A stretch of DNA of 64,000 bases from contig CAWDSF010000010.1 in the NCBI GenBank assembly GCA_963804885.1, positions 124,001-188,000 on the forward strand, given 5' to 3'. The DNA comes from PALSA-1004 sp963804885. GTDB taxonomy: Bacteria > Pseudomonadota > Gammaproteobacteria > Burkholderiales > SG8-41. The position numbers and the translations under genes are program-made. Each line of letters begins with the position of its first letter. The first letter of the stretch is position 1. The notes under the pieces were generated by a model that saw nothing but the letters and a program-made list of their open reading frames with translations, was not told the DNA's origin and did not search any database. Shown in pieces: positions 8,810 to 16,728 of the stretch.

Positions 8810-9529
8810 ATGGGACAACTCGCCCGCTCACTACCCCCGTCGACCGGCACAGCCACGCCCGGCGGCGCACCGATGCTCTCGCTGCCCGAACAGATCGCGG
8901 CCCAGCTCGCCTCCCGCATTACCGCCGGCACCTACCCGCCCGGGCAACGCATCATGGAGCAGGCGCTGGCCGTCGAATTCAGCGTGAGCCGCGGCCCCGT
9001 GCGTGACGCGCTGCGCCTGCTCGAGAAAGACGGGCTGGTGACCATCCTCGCGCGCCGCGGCGCCCAGGTGACGAAGTTGAGCATTCAGGAGGTCAGGGAA
9101 ATTTTCGATATTCGCGTGGCGTTGAACGGTCTGCGCGATCGCGGCATTGCCGAGGATCCCGAGCGCTCGAAACTGCTGCCGCTGCTCGAAGCCGAAGTCG
9201 CCGAGCTCTCGAGGCTCGCGCGCAACGCGCGCCACAGCGAAGAGTACGTCGAGTGTGTGTTCCGCCTGAACCGCGCACTGACGGCGGCGTCGCGCAACTC
9301 ACGCCTGCGCGCGATTCTCGATCCGCTCGGGCGGCAAACGCTGCGTTATTCGCGGCTGGGGCTCGCGAGCGAGCTGCGGCGGCGCCAGTCGGTCAAGCAT
9401 TGGCAGGAACTCATCAAAGCCGTGCGCGAAGGCGACGGCGAGCGCGCGCAACGCGCCGCGGAAGCGCGCGTGCGCGCGTCGCGCGACGAAGCGATCAAGA
9501 AACTGCGGGAGCTGGCGGAGGAGATTTAA
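8810..9529 (+). CDS. GntR family transcriptional regulator, FCD subfamily
   Basis: 239 residues. An N-terminal winged helix (PEQIAAQLASRITAGTYPPG, then SVSRGPVRDALRLLEKDGLV, about residues 25–85) is followed by an all-helical FCD ligand domain. FCD domains usually bind a metal through Asp and three His. Here the first motif reads ECVFRLNRAL where D..FH is usual, and the last His is also not seen, so metal binding may be lost. ATG 8810 gives a long N-terminal tail; ATG 8873 (MLSLPEQIA) is a plausible alternative start. Divergent from the carboxylase operon with a shared operator-like repeat, so probably its local repressor with an acyl-CoA or organic-acid effector. Confidence 0.88.
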   Translation: MGQLARSLPPSTGTATPGGAPMLSLPEQIAAQLASRITAGTYPPGQRIMEQALAVEFSVSRGPVRDALRLLEKDGLVTILARRGAQVTKLSIQEVREIFDIRVALNGLRDRGIAEDPERSKLLPLLEAEVAELSRLARNARHSEEYVECVFRLNRALTAASRNSRLRAILDPLGRQTLRYSRLGLASELRRRQSVKHWQELIKAVREGDGERAQRAAEARVRASRDEAIKKLRELAEEI

Positions 9530-9566
9530 GCGCGCAGGCGGGCGGACGTGACCTGCGGCGGACGCA

Positions 9567-9788
9567 CTAACCTTCGAGTATTGCGACGACCTGGCCTTCG
9601 GCCACCGGGTCTTTTTCCTTGACCAGAATTTCCTTCACGGTGCCGCCGTCCTCGGTGATCACCGGGATTTCCATTTTCATCGATTCGATCACGATCAGCG
9701 TGTCGCCGTCTTCGACCTTGTCGCCGGGCTTGGACTTGATCTGCCACACGGTGCCGGTTATTTCGGATTTCACTTCGATTCTTGCCAT
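9567..9788 (-). CDS. Biotin carboxyl carrier protein (free-standing, 73 aa)
   Basis: 73 residues, start ATG 9788 preceded by GGGGAAAG. The single biotinyl domain carries ESMKMEIP, with Lys38 as the biotin attachment site. Length and compactness match the small carrier proteins of multi-subunit acyl-CoA carboxylases, not the longer fatty-acid AccB. It is the only carrier in the window and is transcribed alone, convergent with the GntR gene and divergent from the crotonase gene. It probably serves the biotin carboxylase at 4129–5481 and one or more of the four carboxyltransferases. Confidence 0.93.
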   Translation of the reverse strand: MARIEVKSEITGTVWQIKSKPGDKVEDGDTLIVIESMKMEIPVITEDGGTVKEILVKEKDPVAEGQVVAILEG

Positions 9789-9938
9789 GATGCTTTCCCC
9801 AAATTGCTTGCCGCAAAGAGCGTGTGGCCGCGAGTATAGCATCGCCGCCTGCCCCGTTGTAACGCCACCCGCGAGCGCTTACCATAGTCGCTCGCGCCGT
9901 TTTCTCTCCTACTTTTCTCTCCCTCTTTAAGGACACCC

Positions 9939-10745
9939 ATGGCCGCTTTACCGCAGTTAAAAGACGCCGCATTGGCGCTCGACGAGCGGGTCGCGCTGCT
10001 CACGTTCAAACGCGACGACGTGCGCAACGCATTGACCAGCACCGATCTCACGTCGGACATCGTCACGACGCTGGCATGGGCGAACACGAGTCCCGACGTG
10101 TCGGTGCTTATCATCACGGGCGACGGCAGCGCGTTTTCCGCGGGCGGCAACATCAAGACCATGGGCGAGCGCTCGAAGGCGGCGCCGCATTTGCTGCAGC
10201 AGGCTTACAAGCACGGCATCCAGCGCATCCCGCTCGCGATGCAGGACGCCGAAATCCCGGTGATCGCCGCGGTCAACGGGCCGGCGATCGGCGCGGGCTT
10301 CGATCTCGCCAACATGTGCGACATCCGAATCGGCTCGACCAATGCGCAGTTCGGCGAAACGTTCGTGAACCTGGGCATCATTCCCGGCGACGGCGGCGCG
10401 TGGTTTCTGCAGCGCCTGCTCGGCTACCAGCGCGCGGCCGAACTCACGCTGACCGGGCGCATCATCAAAGCCGACGAAGCCAAGACGCTCGGCCTTCTGC
10501 TCGAAGTCACGGAACCGGACGCGCTGATTGCGCGCGCGCGCGAACTCGCCGGCAAGATTGCAGCCAAGCCGCCGCTCGCCGTGCGCTATGCCAAACGCCT
10601 GCTCAAGCTCGCGCAGACCCAGCCACTCGCCGAGCATCTCGACGTGTGCTCGACCTTCCAGGCGCTGTGTCACAAAACGGAAGATCACCAGGAAGCGCTG
10701 ACGGCGTTTTTCGAAAAGCGCCGCGGCAAATTCAAAGGCTGCTGA
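9939..10745 (+). CDS. Enoyl-CoA hydratase/isomerase family protein (crotonase fold)
   Basis: 268 residues, start ATG 9939 with AAGGA upstream. The oxyanion-hole segments SAGGNIKTM (near residue 68) and NGPAIGAGFDLANMCDIRI (near 110) are typical of crotonases. In hydratases two Glu residues activate water. Here the first site reads GETFVNLG and the second PGDGGAW, so the first Glu seems absent and the second is Asp. That pattern fits an isomerase, or another crotonase activity, at least as well as a hydratase. Divergent from the biotin carrier gene and in an operon with the next gene, whose start overlaps its stop by one base. Confidence 0.87.
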   Translation: MAALPQLKDAALALDERVALLTFKRDDVRNALTSTDLTSDIVTTLAWANTSPDVSVLIITGDGSAFSAGGNIKTMGERSKAAPHLLQQAYKHGIQRIPLAMQDAEIPVIAAVNGPAIGAGFDLANMCDIRIGSTNAQFGETFVNLGIIPGDGGAWFLQRLLGYQRAAELTLTGRIIKADEAKTLGLLLEVTEPDALIARARELAGKIAAKPPLAVRYAKRLLKLAQTQPLAEHLDVCSTFQALCHKTEDHQEALTAFFEKRRGKFKGC

Positions 10746-11407
10746 TGGTCCGCGCGCTGTGCCTCGCGCTGGCGTTGCTGCTGCCAACGGCGGGCGCGGC
10801 GCAGGAAACGAAACTCATTCCTGTCGACGAGGGTGCGAGCGACGCGACGTGGCCGCGCTTCAAGGCCCGCCTGCTCGAGGCGCTCGCGCGCCGCGACCAC
10901 CAATTCGTGCTCGACATCGTCGACCGCAAAATCCGCAACATGTCGGGGCCCGACGGCGCAGCCGAATTCAGGAAATTGTGGGAGCCGCAATCGGCCGAGA
11001 GCCCGCTTTGGACCGAGTTGCCGAAACTGCTGTTTCTGGGCAGCGTGTTCGTCAAGCGCGATGCCAAAACCAGCGAGCTGTGCGCGCCCTACGTGTATTA
11101 CCGCTGGCCGGAAAATGCCGGCGGCAACGCATCCGGCGCGATTATCGCCAAAGAGACGCTACTCAAGGCTGAACCCGCCGCCGGCGCAGCGACGCTCGCC
11201 GCGCTGTCATACGACCTGGTCGCGGTCGCCGATTGGGAAGTCGCGGATCAGAACAAGAACACGTCGCAGAAATGGGTCAAGCTCAAGGCCGGCACCCGCG
11301 AGGGTTACGTGCCCGAGGAGCACGTGCGCAGCCCGCTCGAATACCGCGCGTGCTTCGTCCAAAGCGGCGCGCGCTGGCGCATGACGGCCCTTGAAGTCGG
11401 CGAATAG
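10745..11407 (+). CDS. Hypothetical exported protein with SH3-like C-terminal region
   Basis: 220 residues. A clear signal peptide (MVRALCLALALLLPTAGAAQ, cleavage probably after AQ) directs export; no lipobox Cys is seen. The C-terminal part (WVKLKAGTREGYVPEEHVRSP) resembles a bacterial SH3-type module. ATG overlaps the crotonase stop (10743–10747), so the two are translationally coupled, which is odd for a cytoplasmic enzyme and a periplasmic protein. The middle contains a Cys near residue 115 and another near 203. Function not recognised. It ends 36 bp before the convergent carboxyltransferase gene. Confidence 0.75.
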   Translation: MVRALCLALALLLPTAGAAQETKLIPVDEGASDATWPRFKARLLEALARRDHQFVLDIVDRKIRNMSGPDGAAEFRKLWEPQSAESPLWTELPKLLFLGSVFVKRDAKTSELCAPYVYYRWPENAGGNASGAIIAKETLLKAEPAAGAATLAALSYDLVAVADWEVADQNKNTSQKWVKLKAGTREGYVPEEHVRSPLEYRACFVQSGARWRMTALEVGE

Positions 11408-11443
11408 GCTTAAGTTTCGCGAAAAAATGTTTACCGGCTGCCG

Positions 11444-12973
11444 TCAGTAGCTCGTCGGCCAGGTGCGCATCAGATGCTCGCCGACGCCGTTGGTCAGGCG
11501 CAGCCGATGCACTTCGAGCGTGCGCTTCAGATACTCGCGCGTGTCGCGCGGATCGATCACGTTCTGCGCGGTGTAGATGGCCGCCATGTCGTACGGCGTG
11601 GAACCCTTGTTCATCTGCGCGACGGCGGCCGCGTATTTTTCGGGGTCGTCTTCAGTTACGCCGAACACGACTTTCGCGCCGAATTCCGGTTTCATGAAGC
11701 TCACTTCGGCAGTCACCCAGCAGCACACTTCGTCAGCGTTGCCGCCGGCGCCCATGTTCGAAACGGCGAGGCCGTAGCTTTTGCGCACGATGATCGAAAT
11801 CTTCGGCACCGTGCACAAGGTCATCGCGTTCAGCCAGTTCATGACTTTGCCCGTCACGCCTTTTTGCTCGCCTTCGAGCCCGATCAGGAAGCCCGGCTGA
11901 TCTACCAGCATCACCAGCGGAATGTTGAACGAGTCGCACAGCACCATGAAGCTCTGCACTTTCTGGCAGGCATCCGCGTCGATCGCGCCGCCCTTGAAGA
12001 GCGGGTTATTGGCGATCACGCCTATCGTTCGGCCATCGAGCCGGGCCAACGCGGTCACGAGTGTTTTGCCGAAGCGTGCTTTGAGCTCGAACGCCGACCC
12101 AGCGTCGACGATGGCCGCGATGACTTTGCGCATGTCGTAAACCTGGTTACTGGCCTGCGGCACGAGCTTCATCACGTCTTTGATTGCAGCGTCCGATCCG
12201 GCCGGCACCGGCCGCGTCGGCGGCGCTTCGTTGTGATGGCTCGGCAGATACGACAAAAACTGTTTGATCGCGTCGATCGCCTCTTCGTCGCTCTCCACCA
12301 CTTGGTCGACCAGGCCGCTGACTTCGGCATGCACGCGCCAGCCGCCGAGCTCTTCGGGATCGACTGCCTTGCCGGTTGCCATCGAAATCAGGCGCGGGCT
12401 CGACACCGCCATGATCGCGCCCTTGCGCATCACGCAGAAATCCGACATCGAACCGTACCAGGCGGACGAGCCGTAACAATGGCCGAGCACGGCAGCCGCC
12501 CACGGCACTTCGCGCATGCGCTGATATTCGGTCGGATCGTCCTTGGAGCCGATGCTCGAGGCGCCCATCACGTCGGGCATGCGCGCGCCGGTCGACTCGC
12601 CCAGAAACACCATTGGGACACCGCGTTTTTTCGCGGTGTTTTTCATGTGTTTGAGCTTCTTGATATTGATCGACGCGCTCGAAGCGCCCTTGACGGTGAA
12701 ATCATTGGCGAGCACGCCGGCTTCGCGCCCTTCGATGCGGCCAAAGCCAGCGACCTTGCCGTCGGCCGGCGTAGTCAGGCGGTCTTCCGGCCGGTTCGAT
12801 ACGGCGAGCAGCCCCGACTCCAGAAACGTGCCGGGATCGAATAAACGGTCGATCCGTTCGCGCGCATTGAGCACGCCCTGCGCTTTGCGCTGTGCGAGTT
12901 TTTCCGCGCCGCCCATGCCCAGCGCGCGCTGGCGGCGTGCGGCGAGCTCTTTTAACAGTTCTTCAAAGGCCAT
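11444..12973 (-). CDS. Acyl-CoA carboxylase carboxyltransferase subunit, paralogue 3
   Basis: 509 residues, intact. Motifs match paralogues 1 and 4: NDFTVKGASSASINIKKLKH, GESTGARMPDVMG, IANNPLFKGGAIDADACQK, VMLVDQPGFLIG and C-terminal HLMRTWPTSY. The intact frame is a useful template for locating the frameshift in paralogue 1. It is the last gene of a minus-strand operon that starts at aconitase X (19396), 35 bp downstream of a Bug receptor gene. No biotin carboxylase or carrier is in this operon, so it must borrow them from the neighbouring operon or from elsewhere in the genome. Acyl-CoA substrate unknown. Confidence 0.92.
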   Translation of the reverse strand: MAFEELLKELAARRQRALGMGGAEKLAQRKAQGVLNARERIDRLFDPGTFLESGLLAVSNRPEDRLTTPADGKVAGFGRIEGREAGVLANDFTVKGASSASINIKKLKHMKNTAKKRGVPMVFLGESTGARMPDVMGASSIGSKDDPTEYQRMREVPWAAAVLGHCYGSSAWYGSMSDFCVMRKGAIMAVSSPRLISMATGKAVDPEELGGWRVHAEVSGLVDQVVESDEEAIDAIKQFLSYLPSHHNEAPPTRPVPAGSDAAIKDVMKLVPQASNQVYDMRKVIAAIVDAGSAFELKARFGKTLVTALARLDGRTIGVIANNPLFKGGAIDADACQKVQSFMVLCDSFNIPLVMLVDQPGFLIGLEGEQKGVTGKVMNWLNAMTLCTVPKISIIVRKSYGLAVSNMGAGGNADEVCCWVTAEVSFMKPEFGAKVVFGVTEDDPEKYAAAVAQMNKGSTPYDMAAIYTAQNVIDPRDTREYLKRTLEVHRLRLTNGVGEHLMRTWPTSY

Positions 12974-13008
12974 GCTTGGTTCCTATCGTTCGTGCGCCGG
13001 CGCCCGTT

Positions 13009-13990
13009 TTACTCGGTGCGCAGATTCAGCTCGCGGATGAGCTTGCTCCACTTGGCGCTCGCCGCGCGCGCCGACTCGGTCATTTGCACCGGCGTGCCGC
13101 CCGCGGGTTCGGCGCCGTCGCTGGCGAGGCTCGCCTTGATCTCGGGCAGTTCGAGGATGCGATTAATTTCCGCGTTGAGTTTGGACACCACCGCCGGCGG
13201 CGTGCCGGCCGGCGCGAGCACGCCGAACCAGCCGGCGGCTTCGTAACCGGCGAGCCCCGACTCCGCGACGGTCGGCACGTCGGTCATCAGGCCCGAGCGT
13301 TTGGCGCTGGTGACAGCGAGCGCGCGCAGCTTGCCGCTTCGGATGTGGGGAAGCGCGGTTGGAAACGCGGAAATCGCGAGCTGCACCTGGCCGCCCAGCA
13401 AATCCACCACGGCGGGCGCGATGCCTTTGTAGGGCACGTGCACGATCGAAATGCCCGCACTCGCGTTGAAGAGTTCGAAAAAGAGGTGGTTCCACGCGCC
13501 GGCGCCGGGCGAGCCGTAATTGAGCCGGCCCGGATTGCTCTTCGCATACGCGATCAGTTCGCGCACGTTTTGCGCGGGCACGGCCGGGTTCTCGACGAGT
13601 ATTCCCGGCGGCAACGAGACCAAGGCGATCGACGCGAAATCCTTGAACGGGTCGTACCTTGAGATTCTTGTACAGGCTGTTGGCAACGATGATGTTGCCG
13701 AACGAGCCCATGATCAGCGTATAGCCGTCGGCCGGCGAGCGTGCGACGAGCTCGGCGCCCACGGTGCCGGCGGCGCCCGGCCGGTTGTCGATGATGACCT
13801 GCTGGCCCCAGGCTTCGCTGAGTTTTTGGCCGAGGAGGCGGGCGAGTATATCGGTATTGCCGCCCGGTGCGTAGGGCACGACGAAGCGGATCGGCTTGCT
13901 CGGATATCCTTGTGCAGCAACGCTCGTAGCGAGGGTGAGCGCTAACATCAAGAGGCCGATTACACGCCCGAGCTTGGTCAGGCCGGGCAC
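13009..13990 (-). CDS. Bug/TctC family tripartite tricarboxylate transporter substrate-binding protein (frameshifted near 13657)
   Basis: Starts at GTG 13990, one base after the stop of paralogue 4, with signal peptide GLLMLALTLATSVAAQ. YPSKPIRFVVPYAPGGNTDILAR is the N-terminal Bug signature. The frame breaks after YKNLK; removing one base in ACCTT near 13655–13660 joins it to YDPFKDFASIALVSLPPG. The span is 982 bp, one over 327 codons. Bug proteins are periplasmic receptors for carboxylates and other small molecules and work with TctAB. It sits between two carboxyltransferase genes, suggesting its ligand feeds the same pathway. Confidence 0.87.
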
Positions 13991-13991
13991 C

Positions 13992-15527
13992 TTAATAGCT
14001 CGTCGGCCAGTTGCGCAACCGGTGCTCGCCGACCCCGTTTTTCAGGCGCATCCGGTGCACTTCGAGCGTGCGTATCAGGTAGTCGCGGGTATCGCGTGGG
14101 TCGATCACGGTTTGCGCTTCATACAATTCAGCCAGCGCCCACGCGGAGGTGTCGCGCTGGACTTCCGCGATGAGTTCTTTGAAGCGCGCGGGGTCGTCTT
14201 CCTGTTTGAGGCCGTGCAGCACATTGACGCTGACCGCCGGGTCCATGAAGCCCAGGTCGGCGGTAGGCCACAATGCGACCTCGTCGGCGCCCTTGCCGCC
14301 AGCCATGTTGATGTAAGCCTGGCCGTAGCTCTTGCGCATGATCACCGTTATTTTGGGCACGGTGATCTGGCTCATCGCGTTCATCCAGTTGATGACCTTG
14401 CCGGGCATGCCGCGCATCTCGCCTTCGACGCCGATCAGGAACCCCGGCACGTCGACCAGGTAGACGAGCGGCACGTTGAACGAATCGCACAACACCATGA
14501 AGCTCGTTATTTTCTGGCAGGCGTCGGCATCGAGCGCGCCGCCCTTGAACATCGGATTGTTGGCGATGAAGCCGACGCTTTTGCCGTCGAGCCGCGCGAA
14601 CACCGTGGCAATCGATTTGCCGTAGCGCTCCTTGAGTTCGAACGTGGAGTCGGTATCGGCGATGGCTTTGATTACCTTGCGCACGTCGTAAACCTTGTTG
14701 CGCGACTCGGGCACGATATCGAGCATCTGGCGGCAGGCGTCAGCGGAGCCTGCGGGCACCGGGTGAACCGGCGGCGGCTCGTTGCAATGGCTCGGCAGAT
14801 ACGACAGAAACCGCTTGATTGCGTCGAGCGCCTGCTCGTCGGTGTCCACCGCAAGGTCGGCCAGCCCGGAGACGCCGGTCAGCAACTTCCAGCCGCCCAG
14901 TTCTTCAGAGGTTATCGGCTTGTTGATCGCGATCGAGGTCACGCCCGGACTGGCGATCGCCATGATCGCGCCCTTGCGCATCACGACAAAATCGGACATC
15001 GCCGAGTACCACGTCGACGAGCCGTAGCACGCGCCGAGCAGCGCCGATGCCCACGGCGTTTCGCGCAGGCGCTGGTACTCGGTCGGATCCTGGGCAATGA
15101 TCGCGCGGCCGGCCGAGCCCATGCGGTCAGGCATGCGCGCCCCGCTCGATTCGCCGAGCAGCACGAGCGGCAGTCCGCGTTTGGCCGCGACCTGCTTCAC
15201 ATGCTTGATTTTCTTCATGTTTATGACGGATGACGACGCGCCGAGCACGGTGAAGTCGTTCGACACCAGCCCGATTTCGCGGCCGGCGATGCGCGCGAAG
15301 CCCGCGACCTTGCCGTCGGCCGGGGTCTTTTGGCGCACTTCGGGGCGCACCCCGACGGCAAACATGCCCGACTCGAAAAAACTGTCGGGGTCGACGAGGT
15401 AATCGATGCGCTCGCGCGCGTTGAGATGGCCCTCGGCTTTGCGCTTGGCCAGTTTATCGGCGCCGCCCATCGCGAGGACACGCGCGGTGCGCTCGCGCAA
15501 TTGCTGTATCAGGTCTTCGAATGCCAC
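13992..15527 (-). CDS. Acyl-CoA carboxylase carboxyltransferase subunit, paralogue 4
   Basis: 511 residues, intact, start MAFEDLIQQLRERTARV. It shares the layout of paralogues 1 and 3, with GESSGARMPDRMG, FIANNPMFKGGALDADACQK, VYLVDVPGFLIG and C-terminal RLRNWPTSY. The Met-Ala-Phe-Glu start is common to all three, so they look like products of local duplication with later divergence. It lies between the acyl-CoA dehydrogenase gene (31 bp upstream) and the first Bug gene (1 bp downstream) in the aconitase X operon. Predicted to move CO2 between carboxybiotin and an acyl-CoA. Confidence 0.92.
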   Translation of the reverse strand: MAFEDLIQQLRERTARVLAMGGADKLAKRKAEGHLNARERIDYLVDPDSFFESGMFAVGVRPEVRQKTPADGKVAGFARIAGREIGLVSNDFTVLGASSSVINMKKIKHVKQVAAKRGLPLVLLGESSGARMPDRMGSAGRAIIAQDPTEYQRLRETPWASALLGACYGSSTWYSAMSDFVVMRKGAIMAIASPGVTSIAINKPITSEELGGWKLLTGVSGLADLAVDTDEQALDAIKRFLSYLPSHCNEPPPVHPVPAGSADACRQMLDIVPESRNKVYDVRKVIKAIADTDSTFELKERYGKSIATVFARLDGKSVGFIANNPMFKGGALDADACQKITSFMVLCDSFNVPLVYLVDVPGFLIGVEGEMRGMPGKVINWMNAMSQITVPKITVIMRKSYGQAYINMAGGKGADEVALWPTADLGFMDPAVSVNVLHGLKQEDDPARFKELIAEVQRDTSAWALAELYEAQTVIDPRDTRDYLIRTLEVHRMRLKNGVGEHRLRNWPTSY

Positions 15528-15558
15528 TACGGGGAACTCCTTCGAATTGGTGACGGGG

Positions 15559-16713
15559 CTAACGGCCCGCGTTGCGTATCATGTTGCGCGCGATGATGAG
15601 CTGCTGGATCTGGCTCGTGCCCTCATACAGGCGAAAGAGCCGCACGTCGCGGTAGAACCGCTCGATCGGCGAATCCGCCATGTAGCCGGCGCCGCCGTGG
15701 ACCTGGACCGCGCGGTCGGCCACCCGCCCGCACATTTCGGACGCGAAATACTTGCAGCACGAAGCTTCCAGCGTGACGTTGCCGCCGGCATCGCGGGTGC
15801 GCGCGGCTTCGAGCGTCATGCTGCGGGCGGCGAAAATCTCGGTCTGGCAATCGGCCAGCATCGCCTGCACCAGCTGAAACTCGGCGATCGGCTGCCCAAA
15901 CTGCTTGCGCTCCAGCGCGTAAGTCAGTGCTTCCTCCAGCATGCGGGTCGCGGCGCCCACGCACACCGCGGCGATGTTGAGCCGCGCCTTGTCGAGCACC
16001 TTCATCGCGGTCTTGAAGCCCACACCTTCCTTGCCGCCGATGATATTTTCGGCCGGCACGCGCGCGTTGTCGAATATCACGTCCGCCGTGTGCGACCCGC
16101 GCTGGCCCATTTTGCGGTCGGGTTTGCCGACCGTGAGCCCAGGCGTGTTGCGCTCGACGATGAACGCCGAGACGCCGCTCGCATCTTTCGATTGCGGATC
16201 GGTGCGCGCCATCAGCGTGAATACCCCGGCTTCCGGCGCGTTGGTGATATAGCGCTTGGCGCCGTTGATCACGTAATGGTCGCCGTCGCGCCGCGCGCTG
16301 GTGGTCAGCGAGCCCGCGTCGGAGCCGGCGCCCGGCTCGGTCAGGGCGAACGAGCCGATCAGTTCGCCGCTCGCGAGTCTGGGCAGGTACTTTTGCTTTT
16401 GCGCGTCGGTTCCGTCGATCACGATGCCCTGCGAGCCGATGCCGTTGTTGGTCCCTGCGATCGAGCGGAACGCCGGCGACGCGCGGCACATTTCAATCGA
16501 GGTCAGCACTTCTTCTTCGGTGGTCAAACCGAGTCCGCCGTACTCAACCGGTATCGTCAGGCCGAAGAGGCCGATCTCGCGCATTTCCTTGAGGATCGCG
16601 GGCGGGATCTCATCGGTGTCCACGAGTTCGTTTTCCGCCGGGATCAACCGTTCGCGCACGAAGCGGCGCAGCGTGTCGAGCAGGATGGTGAAGGTCTCGG
16701 GGTCGCGGATCAT
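15559..16713 (-). CDS. Acyl-CoA dehydrogenase
   Basis: 384 residues, the usual length for soluble FAD-dependent acyl-CoA dehydrogenases. Seen: FALTEPGAGSDAGSLTTSA near residue 125 (FAD and substrate contacts), KRYITNAPEAGVFTLMART, ERKQFGQPIAEFQLVQ, QVHGGAGYM near 340 and LYEGTSQIQQLIIAR near the end, where the Glu of YEGT is at the catalytic-base position of the SCAD type. It introduces a 2,3 double bond in an acyl-CoA and passes electrons to ETF. It lies 15 bp downstream of the second Bug gene and upstream of paralogue 4. A 2,3-enoyl-CoA product is a plausible carboxylase substrate. Confidence 0.93.
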   Translation of the reverse strand: MIRDPETFTILLDTLRRFVRERLIPAENELVDTDEIPPAILKEMREIGLFGLTIPVEYGGLGLTTEEEVLTSIEMCRASPAFRSIAGTNNGIGSQGIVIDGTDAQKQKYLPRLASGELIGSFALTEPGAGSDAGSLTTSARRDGDHYVINGAKRYITNAPEAGVFTLMARTDPQSKDASGVSAFIVERNTPGLTVGKPDRKMGQRGSHTADVIFDNARVPAENIIGGKEGVGFKTAMKVLDKARLNIAAVCVGAATRMLEEALTYALERKQFGQPIAEFQLVQAMLADCQTEIFAARSMTLEAARTRDAGGNVTLEASCCKYFASEMCGRVADRAVQVHGGAGYMADSPIERFYRDVRLFRLYEGTSQIQQLIIARNMIRNAGR

Positions 16714-16728
16714 GGCGCACGTATTATT

